NCBI RefSeq assembly: GCF_014200015.1
Contig: NZ_JACHOT010000004.1
Span: 310,001-374,000, forward strand
Direction of reading: 5' to 3'
Source of the DNA: Aminobacter niigataensis
Lineage (GTDB): Bacteria; Pseudomonadota; Alphaproteobacteria; Rhizobiales; Rhizobiaceae
Length of the DNA: 64,000 nt
Shown: one piece after another, positions 35,077-44,121 of the stretch
Numbering within the stretch: position 1 is the stretch's first letter
Layout: the number at the start of each line of letters is the position of its first letter
Notes under the pieces: generated by a model
The model's database searches: none
Seen by the model: the letters and a program-made list of their open reading frames with translations, nothing else
What the model was told of the DNA's origin: nothing
Program-made: the position numbers and the translations under genes

Positions 35077-35591
35077 GTCTGCTCCCCGATGGCTCCGCTC
35101 AGACCGGCAAAAGCGTCGCCGCTGGCAATGTAGGATCGCTGATCGCTCGTCCAAGCAAAACCGAGCCTGACATAGAAGGGGTGCGCCCGCGCGTTGTCGT
35201 CGTCGACCGCCAGGCGCATGTAGACGCCGCCTCTGCCGCGGCAAAGCCCGGCGACATGGCGCAAGAGCCGCTCGCCGATGCCGAGACTGCGGAAATGCTT
35301 GTCGACATAAAGGTCCTGGACGAACACGCCGGGGCGGCCGTACCAGCTCGAGAAAATCGGGAAGAACAGGCACATGCCGGCAAACGCGCCATCCACTTTC
35401 GCGATGACAGCCTCGAAGGCCGGGTTTTCGCCGAAACCGAAACGCCGCAGGTCCGCTTCGGTGCAAGCTACGCCGTCGGCCTCGCCGACATGCTCGGCCA
35501 GGCCGGTGATGGCCTGCATCAGCAGCGCCGCATCGTCCGATGTCGCCGGGCGAATGGTGACGGCGATTGGCCGCTTGGCTGTGATGCTCAT
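35073..35591 (-). CDS. SSAT-like GNAT acetyltransferase
   Basis: This 172-residue acetyltransferase resembles spermidine/spermine N1-acetyltransferases: the CTEADLRRFGFGENPAFEAV segment and FVQDLYVDKHFRSLGIGERL (acetyl-CoA motif A) follow the SSAT layout, as does the closing FYVRLGF. It is coupled by a four-base overlap to a gene for an acetylpolyamine amidohydrolase-type deacetylase. The pair could set the acetylation state of a polyamine or related amine. The substrate is inference from family resemblance and context. Confidence 0.87.
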   Translation of the reverse strand: MSITAKRPIAVTIRPATSDDAALLMQAITGLAEHVGEADGVACTEADLRRFGFGENPAFEAVIAKVDGAFAGMCLFFPIFSSWYGRPGVFVQDLYVDKHFRSLGIGERLLRHVAGLCRGRGGVYMRLAVDDDNARAHPFYVRLGFAWTSDQRSYIASGDAFAGLSGAIGEQT

Positions 35592-35698
35592 TCGGTCGAA
35601 CTCCCGCGCGGATGCGATCTTGATAGCATCCGGCGGAACCGTGGCGAGCAGGATTCAGTCGCTGGCTGCAAGGATCCGGCCGCCATGTCCCGATGCGC

Positions 35699-36082
35699 TC
35701 AGGCCTCGACGACCTTAAGCCGTTTGTCGAACACGCCGAGCACGCGAGCCAGTTCGTGGCCGCGCTTGAGGATCAGGCCGCCGGCGGCGATCACCGAGAA
35801 GGCACCTTGTTTGCGGGCGAGCCGGGGGTCCTTGACGATCTGGAACAGCGGGGTTTCGCTGGTGCGGCGGAAAACCGAGAAGACCGCGCGGTCGCTAAGA
35901 TGGTCGATGGCGTAGTCGCGCCATTCATTGGCGGCAACCATGCGTCCGTAGAGCCTGAGGATCTGGTCGAGCTCCCGCCTCTCGAACGCGACCGGGAGGT
36001 CCGGGCGCTCCCGCCGGGCCTCATGAAGCGGGATCACTGTGGATGTCTCGCCATCCTCCGCTCCAGCACCGCGATCCGTCAT
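35699..36082 (-). CDS. DUF2794 family protein
   Basis: This 127-residue protein matches DUF2794, a family confined mostly to alphaproteobacteria. The core is FERRELDQILRLYGRMVAAN, EWRDYAIDHLSDRAVFSVFR and the later KQGAFSVIAAGGLILKRGHE. No function is known. I chose the ATG at 36082, with AAGGGAAC upstream; a TTG one codon earlier is possible. The upstream region has a GTTACCG-CAA-CGGTAAC inverted repeat. Confidence 0.88.
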   Translation of the reverse strand: MTDRGAGAEDGETSTVIPLHEARRERPDLPVAFERRELDQILRLYGRMVAANEWRDYAIDHLSDRAVFSVFRRTSETPLFQIVKDPRLARKQGAFSVIAAGGLILKRGHELARVLGVFDKRLKVVEA

Positions 36083-36188
36083 CAATCGTTCCCTTGCAGA
36101 ATACGACTACGGCTAAGAATCGCCCATTCGCGCCGGAATTGCAACCCGCGGCGGCGAATCAAACCATGCGGCGAACGATGCACATGGG

Positions 36189-36205
36189 GTTACCGCAACG
36201 GTAAC
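36189..36205. promoter_or_regulatory. Inverted repeat upstream of DUF2794 gene
   Basis: GTTACCG-CAA-CGGTAAC is a perfect seven-base inverted repeat with a three-base spacer, about 107 bases before the DUF2794 start and in a locally AT-richer stretch. It looks like an operator for a dimeric repressor; no regulator can be named. Confidence 0.4.
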
Positions 36206-36284
36206 GTTTACAAGACAGGCTGTTGGAATTGGTGATGACTCGCCACATTCCTGCCGTTTATTATCCGCGCTGACGCCCCAATGT

Positions 36285-36462
36285 CCGACGAATTTAGCCC
36301 CGTTGCCTGAGACGGTTCGGTCCGGCACTGGCTCGTAAACCCCAAGCCCCCCGCCCACGGGCCCGAGTCGGATCGAACCAACCTCGGTTCTTACTGGAAC
36401 CAGGTGCGACGATCCCAAAATCTGAAGCCGACGTCAGGCAGCAAGCTGGCGTCGGCTTTTTT
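36285..36462 (+). ncRNA. Candidate structured plus-strand RNA, family unknown
   Basis: The roughly 400-base gap between DUF2794 and DUF1223 genes has no coding sequence but folds strongly on the plus strand. GGTTCGGTCCG (36314-36324) pairs fully with CGGATCGAACC (36369-36379, one G-U); inside it, GGCTCG pairs with CGAGTC; outside it, CTGAG faces CTCGG. The region ends with an intrinsic terminator that has a T-run only on the plus strand, although no plus-strand gene lies upstream for more than 2 kb. That suggests a non-coding transcript of about 150-180 nt. I could not match it to tRNA, tmRNA, SRP or 6S RNA. Both ends are estimates. Confidence 0.4.
36425..36462 (+). terminator. Intrinsic terminator (plus strand, possibly bidirectional)
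   Basis: AAGCCGACG (36425-36433) pairs with CGTCGGCTT (36450-36458), with an inner CAGC/GCTG stem, and runs into TTTTTT. On the minus strand it lies about 30 bases after the DUF1223 stop and could terminate that gene less efficiently. Confidence 0.85.
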
Positions 36463-36493
36463 GCATGCCGGTTCGGGTTCGTCCGGGACGCGT

Positions 36494-37249
36494 CTAGTTG
36501 ACCGGCCTGCGCACCACCGCCGCGCCGAGGATCGGGCCGGGCAGGCCATCCTTGCCGACCGCCTGCAGCAGGACGGCGCAGCCGCCCTTCTTTTCCACTT
36601 CGCTCCTGGGCAGTTCGTAGCGCTGTGGCTTGCCGTGCCACATGCCAGCGGTATGCAGGTCGGTGACGGCATTCCAGTAGGTGACCTTGCGGCCCTTGTT
36701 CTCGCCCTTCTGGAGATCGACCTCCTGTGGCGCTTGGTAGTGGACGACCACCACATGGGCTGCACTGCTCGGCCCCTCGGCGGCTCCGACATCGATGGTG
36801 AAGGTGTCGGGGTTTTCCGTGATCTTGATGTCGATGTTCATCGCCTGGCCGGTCTTGGCGAGGTTGTCGAGCGCGCCGGTCACGTCTTCGCGCTTGGCAC
36901 CGCTGACATGGGTGCGGCCATTGATGACGGCCTGGGGCGTGTAGACGGAGCGCGAGCCGAAGGCGCGCATGTAGGCATACTGGCGCTCGGTGTTGTCGTT
37001 GCTCGCCAGCTTGTCCTGCCAGCCGAGATAATCCCAATAGGTGACGTGGTAGGCAAGCGCCACCATGTCATCTTGGGCAGCGAACTCGGCGAACAGTTCG
37101 TCGGCGGGAGGACAGGAGTTGCAGCCTTGGCTGGTGAAAAGCTCGATCACGCCGAGCGGACGATCCTTCACCTGGGAATTGGCTGAACCGGCAAATCCGG
37201 TAAAGGCCAGCGCCACGGCTGCCAGCCGAAAATATCTTCGAAACTCCAT
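36494..37249 (-). CDS. DUF1223 secreted thioredoxin-like protein
   Basis: This 251-residue protein has an N-terminal signal peptide (RLAAVALAFTGFAGSANS) and the DUF1223 core IELFTSQGCNSCPPADEL, a thioredoxin-like fold with a CNSC active-site pair. The later VTYWDYLGWQDKL and VYTPQAVINGR segments are also typical. Function is unknown; a periplasmic redox role is plausible. In many Rhizobiales this gene lies near acnA and ccm genes; here they are about 10 kb apart. ATG at 37249 is preferred over a TTG two codons upstream. Confidence 0.9.
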   Translation of the reverse strand: MEFRRYFRLAAVALAFTGFAGSANSQVKDRPLGVIELFTSQGCNSCPPADELFAEFAAQDDMVALAYHVTYWDYLGWQDKLASNDNTERQYAYMRAFGSRSVYTPQAVINGRTHVSGAKREDVTGALDNLAKTGQAMNIDIKITENPDTFTIDVGAAEGPSSAAHVVVVHYQAPQEVDLQKGENKGRKVTYWNAVTDLHTAGMWHGKPQRYELPRSEVEKKGGCAVLLQAVGKDGLPGPILGAAVVRRPVN

Positions 37250-37453
37250 GACCAATCCGGATCCTCAGCCGACGTCACCGGCTTTTCTTGTCGTTGGCGA
37301 AATATGTGGCAGATGCGCCATTCAACGGGAAGTCACGTTGCGGTGAAATTTTGGCAGCTATGCATTTCCGCTGCGTCACCTTCGGCGTGCGGAATTTCTT
37401 ATCGAAAAATGCCCCTAGATGGGTAGGATCGGGTACCGGCGGGGGAAGCATCG

Positions 37454-38158
37454 ATGCTGGAACAGCTAAGCCAACATGTCGATCTTTACTGCGAGCGGCT
37501 GGGCCCCGGCCTGTGGGCCGAACCGCTCAATGCGGTCAGCAACCTTGCCTTCTTCGCCGCCGGTTTCTGGGGCGTCTACGAGGCGCGGAGGCTGAAGGCG
37601 GGCGTCTTCGCAGAGGTGCTGGGCTGGTGGGTGGTGGCAATCGGGATCGGCTCGACGCTGTTCCATACCTTCGCCACCGAAGCCACCAAATGGGCCGACA
37701 TCCTGCCCATTGCCGGCTTCACGCTTGCCTATACGCTGTTCAACCTCAGGCGTTTCGCCGGCATGGCCTGGCCGAGGGCGCTGGCCATCTTCCTTGGTTT
37801 CTACATCGCGGTCGGCCTGTTGACCTACATGGTGCCCGACTGGCTGCGCGCGGCCTCGAACGGCACTACCGGCTACCTGCCGCCGTTCCTGGCACTGATC
37901 TTCTTCGGCTGCGTGGTCATCGCCAAGGGCAGTGCAGCCGGCTGGTACAATCTCGCTGCTGCTGCGATCTTTCTCGGCTCCGTCACTTGCCGGGTCCTCG
38001 ATCCGATGGTCTGCGATGCCATGCCGATCGGCACGCATTTCATGTGGCATGTGCTCAACGGGCTGATGCTCGGCGTGCTGATGGCCGCAACGACGCGCTA
38101 CGCAAAGCCCCGGACGGAGCCTCAGTCGATGTCGGGAGCCGTCGGCGCATGGCAGTGA
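37454..38158 (+). CDS. Ceramidase-like (CREST superfamily) membrane hydrolase
   Basis: This 234-residue protein has about seven predicted spans and matches bacterial members of the alkaline ceramidase family. Conserved polar residues expected to bind zinc or act in catalysis are seen in YCERL, EPLNAVSNLAFF, GIGSTLFHTFAT and HFMWHVLNG. Eukaryotic relatives hydrolyse ceramide; the bacterial substrate is unknown. It converges with zapE, 43 bases apart. Confidence 0.85.
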   Translation: MLEQLSQHVDLYCERLGPGLWAEPLNAVSNLAFFAAGFWGVYEARRLKAGVFAEVLGWWVVAIGIGSTLFHTFATEATKWADILPIAGFTLAYTLFNLRRFAGMAWPRALAIFLGFYIAVGLLTYMVPDWLRAASNGTTGYLPPFLALIFFGCVVIAKGSAAGWYNLAAAAIFLGSVTCRVLDPMVCDAMPIGTHFMWHVLNGLMLGVLMAATTRYAKPRTEPQSMSGAVGAWQ

Positions 38159-38201
38159 ACAGGCGCGGGCATGGCCGCGCGCCATCGACAAGCCCGGTCG
38201 G

Positions 38202-39383
38202 TCAGGCAGAGACTGCCGGCTGAGCGTGCCGTTCGGCCCAGCGGTCGAGCCAATCGGCGCCCTGCATCTCGATGAGGCGTGACGACGTACGGTCGAACTC
38301 GAAGGCCTCATGGCCGCGCTTGCCGGCATAAAGTTTGTCGGGCGAGGCGGCGGCGCTGAGCACCAGCCGCACATTCTGGTCGTAGAGCGTGTCGATCAGC
38401 AGGATGAAACGCTTGGCTTCGTTGCGGTTGGCTTCGGCCATGACCGGCACGTGGTCGACGAAGATCGTCTGATAGTGCGCCGCAATGGCAAGATAGTCGC
38501 GTGCCGCAAGCGGCTTGTCGCAGAGATCGGCGAAGCCGAAGCGCGCGCACCCGTCGACCGCTGCCGGTACATGCACCTTGCGGCCCTTGACGGCGACGGT
38601 CGCCGGCTGGGCCGCGGCGCCATGGGTCACCGCCGCCCAGGCCTTGTCCATCGCCTGGTCGGCCGCTTCGCCGAGCGGGCTGAGATAGACCGGGACACGG
38701 TCGAGCTTCTCCAGCCGGTAATCGGTGTCGGCATCGAGGTTGAGCACCGCGGCGTTCTGTTCGAGCATGGCGATGAAGGGCAAGAACAGCTGGCGGTTCA
38801 GTCCGTCGCGGTAAAGGTCCTTCGGCGCCACGTTGGAGGTGGCGACGAGCACCACGCCAAGCCCGAACAGCGCCGAAAACAGCCGCGACAGGATCATCGC
38901 ATCGGCGATGTCGGTGACCGAGAACTCGTCGAAGCACAGCACCCAAGCCTCTTCGGCAAGGGCTGCGGCAACCGGCGGGATCGGATCGTCGTCGCGCGAG
39001 GTGCCGTTTTTGCGCGCCGCCCGCTGCTTCTGGATACGGTCGTGAACGTCGGCCATGAAGTCGTTGAAATGGACGCGGCGCTTGTGCTTGACCGGCACGA
39101 GCTCATAGAACATGTCCATCAGCATGGTCTTGCCGCGGCCGACGCCGCCATAGACATAGAGCCCCTTCACAGGCTCGCGCTGGGGCTTGCGCTTGGCGAA
39201 CAGCCAGCCAAGCGCACTCGATTTGCGCGCCAGGCGCTTGTCGGAAATCTCGTCGATCAGCCTGTCGAGGGCGGCGATGATGGCTAGCTGCGCCGGATCG
39301 CGCCGAACGTTGCCGAGCTCGACCAGATGGTCATAGCGCTGCCTGACGGTCACATGGGTCTGTAGGCCGTCACGCAGGTGCAT
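38202..39383 (-). CDS. zapE: Cell division AAA ATPase ZapE/AFG1
   Basis: This 393-residue P-loop ATPase has Walker A GGVGRGKT (residues 79-86), Walker B VLCFDEF and the conserved HFNDFM segment between them. ZapE is recruited to the Z-ring late in division; AFG1 relatives act in membrane protein quality control. In many alphaproteobacteria the gene sits next to mdh, but here mdh is about 13 kb away. It starts 32 bases after the omp19 stop... on the opposite side the omp19 gene lies downstream of its promoter region and is encoded on the same strand upstream of it. Confidence 0.92.
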   Translation of the reverse strand: MHLRDGLQTHVTVRQRYDHLVELGNVRRDPAQLAIIAALDRLIDEISDKRLARKSSALGWLFAKRKPQREPVKGLYVYGGVGRGKTMLMDMFYELVPVKHKRRVHFNDFMADVHDRIQKQRAARKNGTSRDDDPIPPVAAALAEEAWVLCFDEFSVTDIADAMILSRLFSALFGLGVVLVATSNVAPKDLYRDGLNRQLFLPFIAMLEQNAAVLNLDADTDYRLEKLDRVPVYLSPLGEAADQAMDKAWAAVTHGAAAQPATVAVKGRKVHVPAAVDGCARFGFADLCDKPLAARDYLAIAAHYQTIFVDHVPVMAEANRNEAKRFILLIDTLYDQNVRLVLSAAASPDKLYAGKRGHEAFEFDRTSSRLIEMQGADWLDRWAERHAQPAVSA

Positions 39384-39415
39384 GGTTCACTCTGGCACGA
39401 ATTCGAAATTTGCTC

Positions 39416-39961
39416 TTAGCGGTTGAGCGAGATCGGCAGGCCGTTCGAGGTCTGGCCGTCGAAGCGGCCTGCGCCCGACGAATAGAGCCTGGCCAGCGGC
39501 GAGCCGCCTTCATCATAGAGCGTCAGTTGCTTGCCGGCGACGTTCCACGACTTGACGCCGTCGACCGGTGCCGGGCAGCGCAGCGGGCCGGCGCGGAAGC
39601 CCTGGCCGAACTTGGTCTGCGGCGTCGCCACCTTGCAGCTCTGGCCAGAAACCGAAGCACTCCACACACCAGCCACGCTTGCCGCGGTGAGGTCGGGCGC
39701 ATTGGCGGCAGCGGCGCCACCGTCGGCGGGCAAAGCCGCGACCTGGGTCTGCTGCTGGGGTGCTGCAGGGAACTGCGAGGCGCTGGCTGCGCCGGGTGCT
39801 GCTGGCGGCGGCAGCTGGCCGCTGGTCACCGTGCCTGCAGGTGCCGCGGGCAGCGGCGCGGGCTGTGTATCCATCGAGGAAAGGCGCGAACTGGTGCAGC
39901 CGGCGGCCGTCATCAGCGCTACCAGCGATGCGGCCAGTAGGCCGGTTTTCGAAAAAGCCAT
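39416..39961 (-). CDS. omp19: Omp19-like outer-membrane lipoprotein (protease-inhibitor family)
   Basis: This 181-residue lipoprotein has a lipobox ending in C22 (LMTAAGC), a long Ala/Pro/Gln-rich linker (about residues 30-95) and a C-terminal AprI/Inh-type beta-barrel domain. The segment KVATPQTKFGQGFRAGPLRC and the close SSGAGRFDGQTSNG match Brucella Omp19, an inhibitor of proteases and outer-membrane lipoprotein. The ATG at 39961 is at the start of the signal peptide; the frame is open upstream without family similarity. zapE lies 32 bases downstream in the same direction. Confidence 0.92.
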   Translation of the reverse strand: MAFSKTGLLAASLVALMTAAGCTSSRLSSMDTQPAPLPAAPAGTVTSGQLPPPAAPGAASASQFPAAPQQQTQVAALPADGGAAAANAPDLTAASVAGVWSASVSGQSCKVATPQTKFGQGFRAGPLRCPAPVDGVKSWNVAGKQLTLYDEGGSPLARLYSSGAGRFDGQTSNGLPISLNR

Positions 39962-40173
39962 TGCAGTCCCTCCGTCGGGGCAGTTCTGGGGGCGCCCCCG
40001 CGCGATCGATAGCTCGCCTCTAAAGCGGCGAAGTTGGCAGAATTTCAACCCGATATGGTTAAAATAGGGTTTGCATATGAAATTGTTGCAAAATTGCCTC
40101 AATAGGCTGGCGCGCCGCGAGACTGGTAATTCGACGATGTTTCCGCCATATAGGCGCCGAACAGCCACGAGAA

Positions 40174-41067
40174 ATGTCCGCCATGGCCAGTGAGGCCCCA
40201 TTCGCCAAGATGAACGGGCTCGGCAACGAGATCATCGTCGCCGACATGCGCGGTCGCACGGACCGCGTTGCGCCTGCCGCGGCGATTGCGCTCGCCGCCG
40301 ATCCGGCGACGAAGTTCGACCAGATCATGGCGATCCACGACCCGCGCACGCCGGGCACCGTCAACTATATCGAGATCATCAACGCCGACGGCAGCCATGC
40401 CCAGGCCTGCGGCAACGGCACGCGCTGCGTCGTCCAGGCGCTGGCCGCCGAAACCGGGCAGAAGGTCTTCACCTTCGAGACCGTCGCCGGCATCCTTAAT
40501 GCCGAAGAGCACGCGGACGGCTCCATCTCCGTCGACATGGGCGCCCCGCGCTTCGGCTGGCAGGACATTCCGCTGGCGGAAGAGTTCCGCGACACCCGCG
40601 CCATCGAGCTTCAGATCGGCCCGATCGACGCGCCGGTGCTGCACTCGCCGTCGGTCGCCTCTATGGGCAATCCGCACGCCATCTTCTGGGTCGACAACGA
40701 CGTTTGGTCCTATGACCTCGACCGTTTCGGCCCGCTGCTGGAAAACCATCCGATCTTCCCCGAGCGCGCCAACATCTCGATCGCGCAGGTGACGTCGCGC
40801 GAAACGCTGAACCTGCGCACCTGGGAGCGCGGCGCCGGCTTGACGTTGGCCTGCGGCTCGGCAACTTGTGCCGCTGCCGTCTCCGCCGCACGCACCGGCC
40901 GCACCGGCCGCACCGTCACGGTCACCGTGCCGAGCGGCGGCACTCTCCAGATCGACTGGCGCGACGACGACCACGTGGTGATGACCGGTCCGGCCGAGTG
41001 GGAATTCTCCGGCAGCTTCGATCCGGCCACCGGCGGCTGGAGCCGCGACCGGCAGGACGTCGCCTGA
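40174..41067 (+). CDS. dapF: Diaminopimelate epimerase
   Basis: This 297-residue enzyme converts LL- to meso-diaminopimelate for lysine and peptidoglycan synthesis. Both catalytic cysteines are present: C79 in ACGNGTRC and C227 in [10 protein letters not shown], with the opening [11 protein letters not shown]. The ATG at 40174 is taken; an ATG at 40183 is also possible. The stop overlaps the next gene's start (TGATG), so dapF, mtaB, ftsY and ispZ very likely form one operon, a common order in Rhizobiales. Confidence 0.95.
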   Translation: MSAMASEAPFAKMNGLGNEIIVADMRGRTDRVAPAAAIALAADPATKFDQIMAIHDPRTPGTVNYIEIINADGSHAQACGNGTRCVVQALAAETGQKVFTFETVAGILNAEEHADGSISVDMGAPRFGWQDIPLAEEFRDTRAIELQIGPIDAPVLHSPSVASMGNPHAIFWVDNDVWSYDLDRFGPLLENHPIFPERANISIAQVTSRETLNLRTWERGAGLTLACGSATCAAAVSAARTGRTGRTVTVTVPSGGTLQIDWRDDDHVVMTGPAEWEFSGSFDPATGGWSRDRQDVA

Positions 41068-42350
41068 TGGCGGTGGATGTCGTCACCTTCGGCTGCCGCC
41101 TCAACACCTACGAATCCGAGGTGATGAAGCGCGAGGCCAAGGCCGCCGGGCTCGACGAGCTCAAGGGCGGCGCCGTCATCTTCAACACCTGCGCGGTCAC
41201 CAGCGAAGCCGTGCGCCAGGCCAAGCAGTCGATCCGCAAGGCGCGGCGCGAGAACCCCGACGCGCGCATCATCGTCACCGGCTGCGCGGCGCAGACCGAT
41301 CCGGCCGCCTTTGCCGACATGACCGAGGTCGACCTCGTGCTCGGCAACGAAGAAAAGCTCAAGGCGCATAATTACCGCGCGCTGCCCGATTTCGGCGTCA
41401 ACGATTTCGAGAAGGCCCGGGTCAACGACATCTTTTCCGTGCGCGAGACCGCCGGTCACATGGTCGACGCCATCGAGGGCAGGGCGCGTGCGTTCGTGCA
41501 GGTGCAGAACGGCTGCGACCATCGCTGCACCTTCTGCATCATCCCCTACGGCCGCGGCAATTCGCGTTCGGTACCGATGGGGGCTGTGGTCGAGCAGATC
41601 AAGCGTCTCGCCGGCAACGGCTATGCCGAGGTGGTGCTGTCGGGCGTCGACATGACGAGCTACGGCGCCGACCTGCCGGGCGCGCCGCGCCTCGGCAAGC
41701 TGGTCAAGACCATCCTGCGCCAGGTACCGGATGTGCGTCGCCTGCGCCTGTCCTCCATCGATTCGATCGAGGCCGACGACGACCTGCTCGAGGCGGTCGC
41801 CACCGAGAAGCGTCTGATGCCGCATCTGCATTTGTCGCTGCAGTCCGGCGACGACATGATCCTGAAGCGCATGAAGCGCCGCCACCTGCGCGACCAGTCG
41901 ATCCAGTTCTGCGCTGATGTGCGCAAGCTGCGCCCCGACATCGTCTTCGGTGCCGACATCATTGCCGGCTTCCCGACCGAGACCGACGAGATGTTCGAGA
42001 ACTCGATCCGTATCGTCGAGGAGTGCGGGCTGACCCATCTCCACGTCTTTCCGTTCAGCCCGCGCGAAGGCACGCCCGCCGCGCGCATGCCGCAGGTCAG
42101 ACGCGAGATCGTCAAGCAGCGTGCCGCGCGCCTGCGCGCCGCCGGCGAGGGGGCCTACCAGAGCCATCTCGCAAGCCTCGCGGGCACGCGCCAACAGGTG
42201 CTGGTCGAGCGCGAAGGCCTCGGCAGGACTGAAGGTTTCACGCTCGTCGCGCTCGATCGCGGAGAACCGGGCGAAATCGTCGAGGTCGACATCGCCGGGC
42301 ATGACGGCGAGCGGCTGACAGCGGCACCGGCCGCCGCACGTGCGGCCTGA
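41067..42350 (+). CDS. mtaB: tRNA threonylcarbamoyladenosine methylthiotransferase MtaB
   Basis: This 427-residue radical-SAM enzyme converts t6A37 to ms2t6A37 in ANN-decoding tRNAs. The N-terminal cluster ligands are C10 (FGCRLN), C42 (NTCAVT) and C73 (TGCAAQ), and the SAM cluster is C150, C154, C157 in NGCDHRCTFC. A short C-terminal TRAM-like region follows. The start codon overlaps the dapF stop. The CRLN motif and the missing longer C-terminal insert separate it from MiaB and RimO. Confidence 0.94.
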   Translation: MAVDVVTFGCRLNTYESEVMKREAKAAGLDELKGGAVIFNTCAVTSEAVRQAKQSIRKARRENPDARIIVTGCAAQTDPAAFADMTEVDLVLGNEEKLKAHNYRALPDFGVNDFEKARVNDIFSVRETAGHMVDAIEGRARAFVQVQNGCDHRCTFCIIPYGRGNSRSVPMGAVVEQIKRLAGNGYAEVVLSGVDMTSYGADLPGAPRLGKLVKTILRQVPDVRRLRLSSIDSIEADDDLLEAVATEKRLMPHLHLSLQSGDDMILKRMKRRHLRDQSIQFCADVRKLRPDIVFGADIIAGFPTETDEMFENSIRIVEECGLTHLHVFPFSPREGTPAARMPQVRREIVKQRAARLRAAGEGAYQSHLASLAGTRQQVLVEREGLGRTEGFTLVALDRGEPGEIVEVDIAGHDGERLTAAPAAARAA

Positions 42351-42363
42351 CGAAAGCAACCGC

Positions 42364-44118
42364 ATGGCATTCGGGTTCATCAAGAAAGTCTTTTCCTTCG
42401 GCAAGAAGGAAGCCGTCGAGCAGCCGGCCGAGGACGAGGTCCTGCCGCCGCTGAATTTCGACGCGCTGGAGGCGCTGAAGCCGACGGAAGAGACTCCGGT
42501 CGCTCTGGAAACGCCCGTTGCAGTGGAGACGCCGGCAGTCCCGGTCGAGGAGCCGAAGCCGGAACCTGCTCCTGAAAGGCCGTCGGCGCCGCCAGTTGTG
42601 CCCGAACCGAAGCCTGCCGAGCAGCCTGTACCGGTCGAGCCCGCGCCGCAGCCTGCCCCCGAGGAGGAGCCCAAGCCCGAACCCGCGCCGGAAGTTCCTG
42701 TTGTCGAGCCGGAAAAGCCCGCCGAGCAGCCTGCGCCTGCGCCGAGCCCGGTCGAACCCGCGCCTGCGCCGGCAGAAGTTCCGCTGCCGCCGGCGGAGCC
42801 GTCCACGCCCGAGCTGCCCGAGGAAGTCCCTGTCCAGCCCGCGCCTGTGCCAGCCGAACCGCCGCTCGAAGTGCCTGTTCGCGATGAGGTTGCGCCGCAG
42901 CCCGAAGTGGCCGCCGAAGCCGAGCCTGCGCCTGCGATTCCCCTCCCCCTCGAGGGGAGGGTGGCCGCGCAGCGGCCGGGAGGGGTCGCCGAATCGTCGG
43001 ACGCGACACAATTCGAAGCTACGCAGGCGCCGAGCACTGCCGAGACAACCCCCTCTGGTCCTTCGGACCATCTCCCCCCCGAGGGGGGAGAGGACGCCCA
43101 GCCATCGCCTGTTGCCCAGAAACCCGCGGCCGGCAAGGTCACGGTCCAGAAGAAGGTCGAGCAGAAGGCTGAAATCGTCGAAGCTGCCGCGCCAGCGCCG
43201 CGGCAAAGCTGGTTCCAGCGCCTGCGCCAGGGCCTGTCGCGCTCGTCGAAGGAGCTGTCGGGCAACATCGCCGGCATCTTCACCAAGCGAAAGCTCGACG
43301 AAGACACGCTGCAGGACCTCGAGGACGTGCTGATCCGTGCCGACCTCGGCGTCGAAACCGCGCTGCGCGTCACCGATGCGCTGGCCGCCAGCCGCTACGG
43401 CAAGGACGTCTCCGACCATGAGGTCCGCTCGATCATGGCGGTCGAGGTCGAAAAGGTGCTGAAGCCGGTGGCGCTGCCGCTCGAGCTCGACCTGTCGCAC
43501 AAGCCGCATGTCATTCTTGTCGTCGGCGTCAACGGCACCGGCAAGACCACGACCATCGGCAAGCTCGCGGCCAAGCTCACAGAGGGCGGCCTGTCGGTCA
43601 TGCTCGCCGCCGGCGACACCTTCCGCGCCGCAGCCATCGAGCAGCTGAAGATCTGGGGCGAGCGGACCAAGTCGCCGGTCATCGCCAGCAAGCTGGGCGC
43701 CGATGCTGCCGGCCTCGCATATGACGCTTTCGAGAAGGCCAAGGAAGCCGGCTCGGACGTGCTGATCATCGACACCGCCGGACGCCTGCAGAACAAGGCC
43801 GAGCTGATGGCCGAGCTGGAAAAGATCGTGCGCGTGCTCGGCAAGCTCGATCCCGAAGCGCCGCACACGGTGCTGCAGACGGTCGACGCCACCACCGGCC
43901 AGAACGCACTCAACCAGGTTGAGATATTCCGCAATATCGCAGGTGTGAATGGCCTGGTGATGACAAAGCTCGACGGCACGGCGCGCGGCGGTATTTTGGT
44001 CGCAATCGCCGCCAAACATAAGCTGCCGGTCTATTTCATCGGTGTCGGCGAACAGGTCGACGATCTCGAACCCTTTTCGGCAAGCGATTTCGCCAAGGCG
44101 ATCGCAGGAGTCGCCTGA
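42364..44118 (+). CDS. ftsY: Signal recognition particle receptor FtsY
   Basis: This 584-residue SRP receptor docks ribosome-nascent chain complexes at the inner membrane. A long Pro/Glu/Ala-rich acidic A domain covers about residues 20-275. The NG domain follows, with G1 GVNGTGKTT (388-396), [20 protein letters not shown] and [10 protein letters not shown]. The A domain contains an in-frame copy of a palindromic repeat (about residues 192-243), which changes its composition abruptly. ATG at 42364 gives the family opening [14 protein letters not shown]. Bacterial FtsY proteins vary greatly in A-domain length, so the insertion is probably tolerated. Confidence 0.96.
   Translation: MAFGFIKKVFSFGKKEAVEQPAEDEVLPPLNFDALEALKPTEETPVALETPVAVETPAVPVEEPKPEPAPERPSAPPVVPEPKPAEQPVPVEPAPQPAPEEEPKPEPAPEVPVVEPEKPAEQPAPAPSPVEPAPAPAEVPLPPAEPSTPELPEEVPVQPAPVPAEPPLEVPVRDEVAPQPEVAAEAEPAPAIPLPLEGRVAAQRPGGVAESSDATQFEATQAPSTAETTPSGPSDHLPPEGGEDAQPSPVAQKPAAGKVTVQKKVEQKAEIVEAAAPAPRQSWFQRLRQGLSRSSKELSGNIAGIFTKRKLDEDTLQDLEDVLIRADLGVETALRVTDALAASRYGKDVSDHEVRSIMAVEVEKVLKPVALPLELDLSHKPHVILVVGVNGTGKTTTIGKLAAKLTEGGLSVMLAAGDTFRAAAIEQLKIWGERTKSPVIASKLGADAAGLAYDAFEKAKEAGSDVLIIDTAGRLQNKAELMAELEKIVRVLGKLDPEAPHTVLQTVDATTGQNALNQVEIFRNIAGVNGLVMTKLDGTARGGILVAIAAKHKLPVYFIGVGEQVDDLEPFSASDFAKAIAGVA
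42937..43093. repeat. Palindromic mosaic repeat inserted in frame within ftsY
   Basis: About 157 bases consist of two hairpin modules. The left has CCCCTCCCCCTCGAGGGGAG and GGCCGC/GCGGCC with GGGAGGGG. The right has GGTCC-TTC-GGACC followed by CTCCCCCCCGAGGGGGGAG. They resemble the repeats at 2945-3093 and 47790-47945. The reading frame passes through without a stop and translates to a Gly/Pro/Ser/Thr-rich stretch (for example [17 protein letters not shown]) unlike the Pro-Glu-Ala repeats around it. Confidence 0.8.
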
Positions 44119-44121
44119 CCC

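Noticed and set aside
36361-36385. A tRNA-like T-arm (GGTTCGATCC on the minus strand).
   Set aside because: No acceptor stem, anticodon arm or 7-base T loop can be formed; the sequence fits better as one side of a long hairpin.
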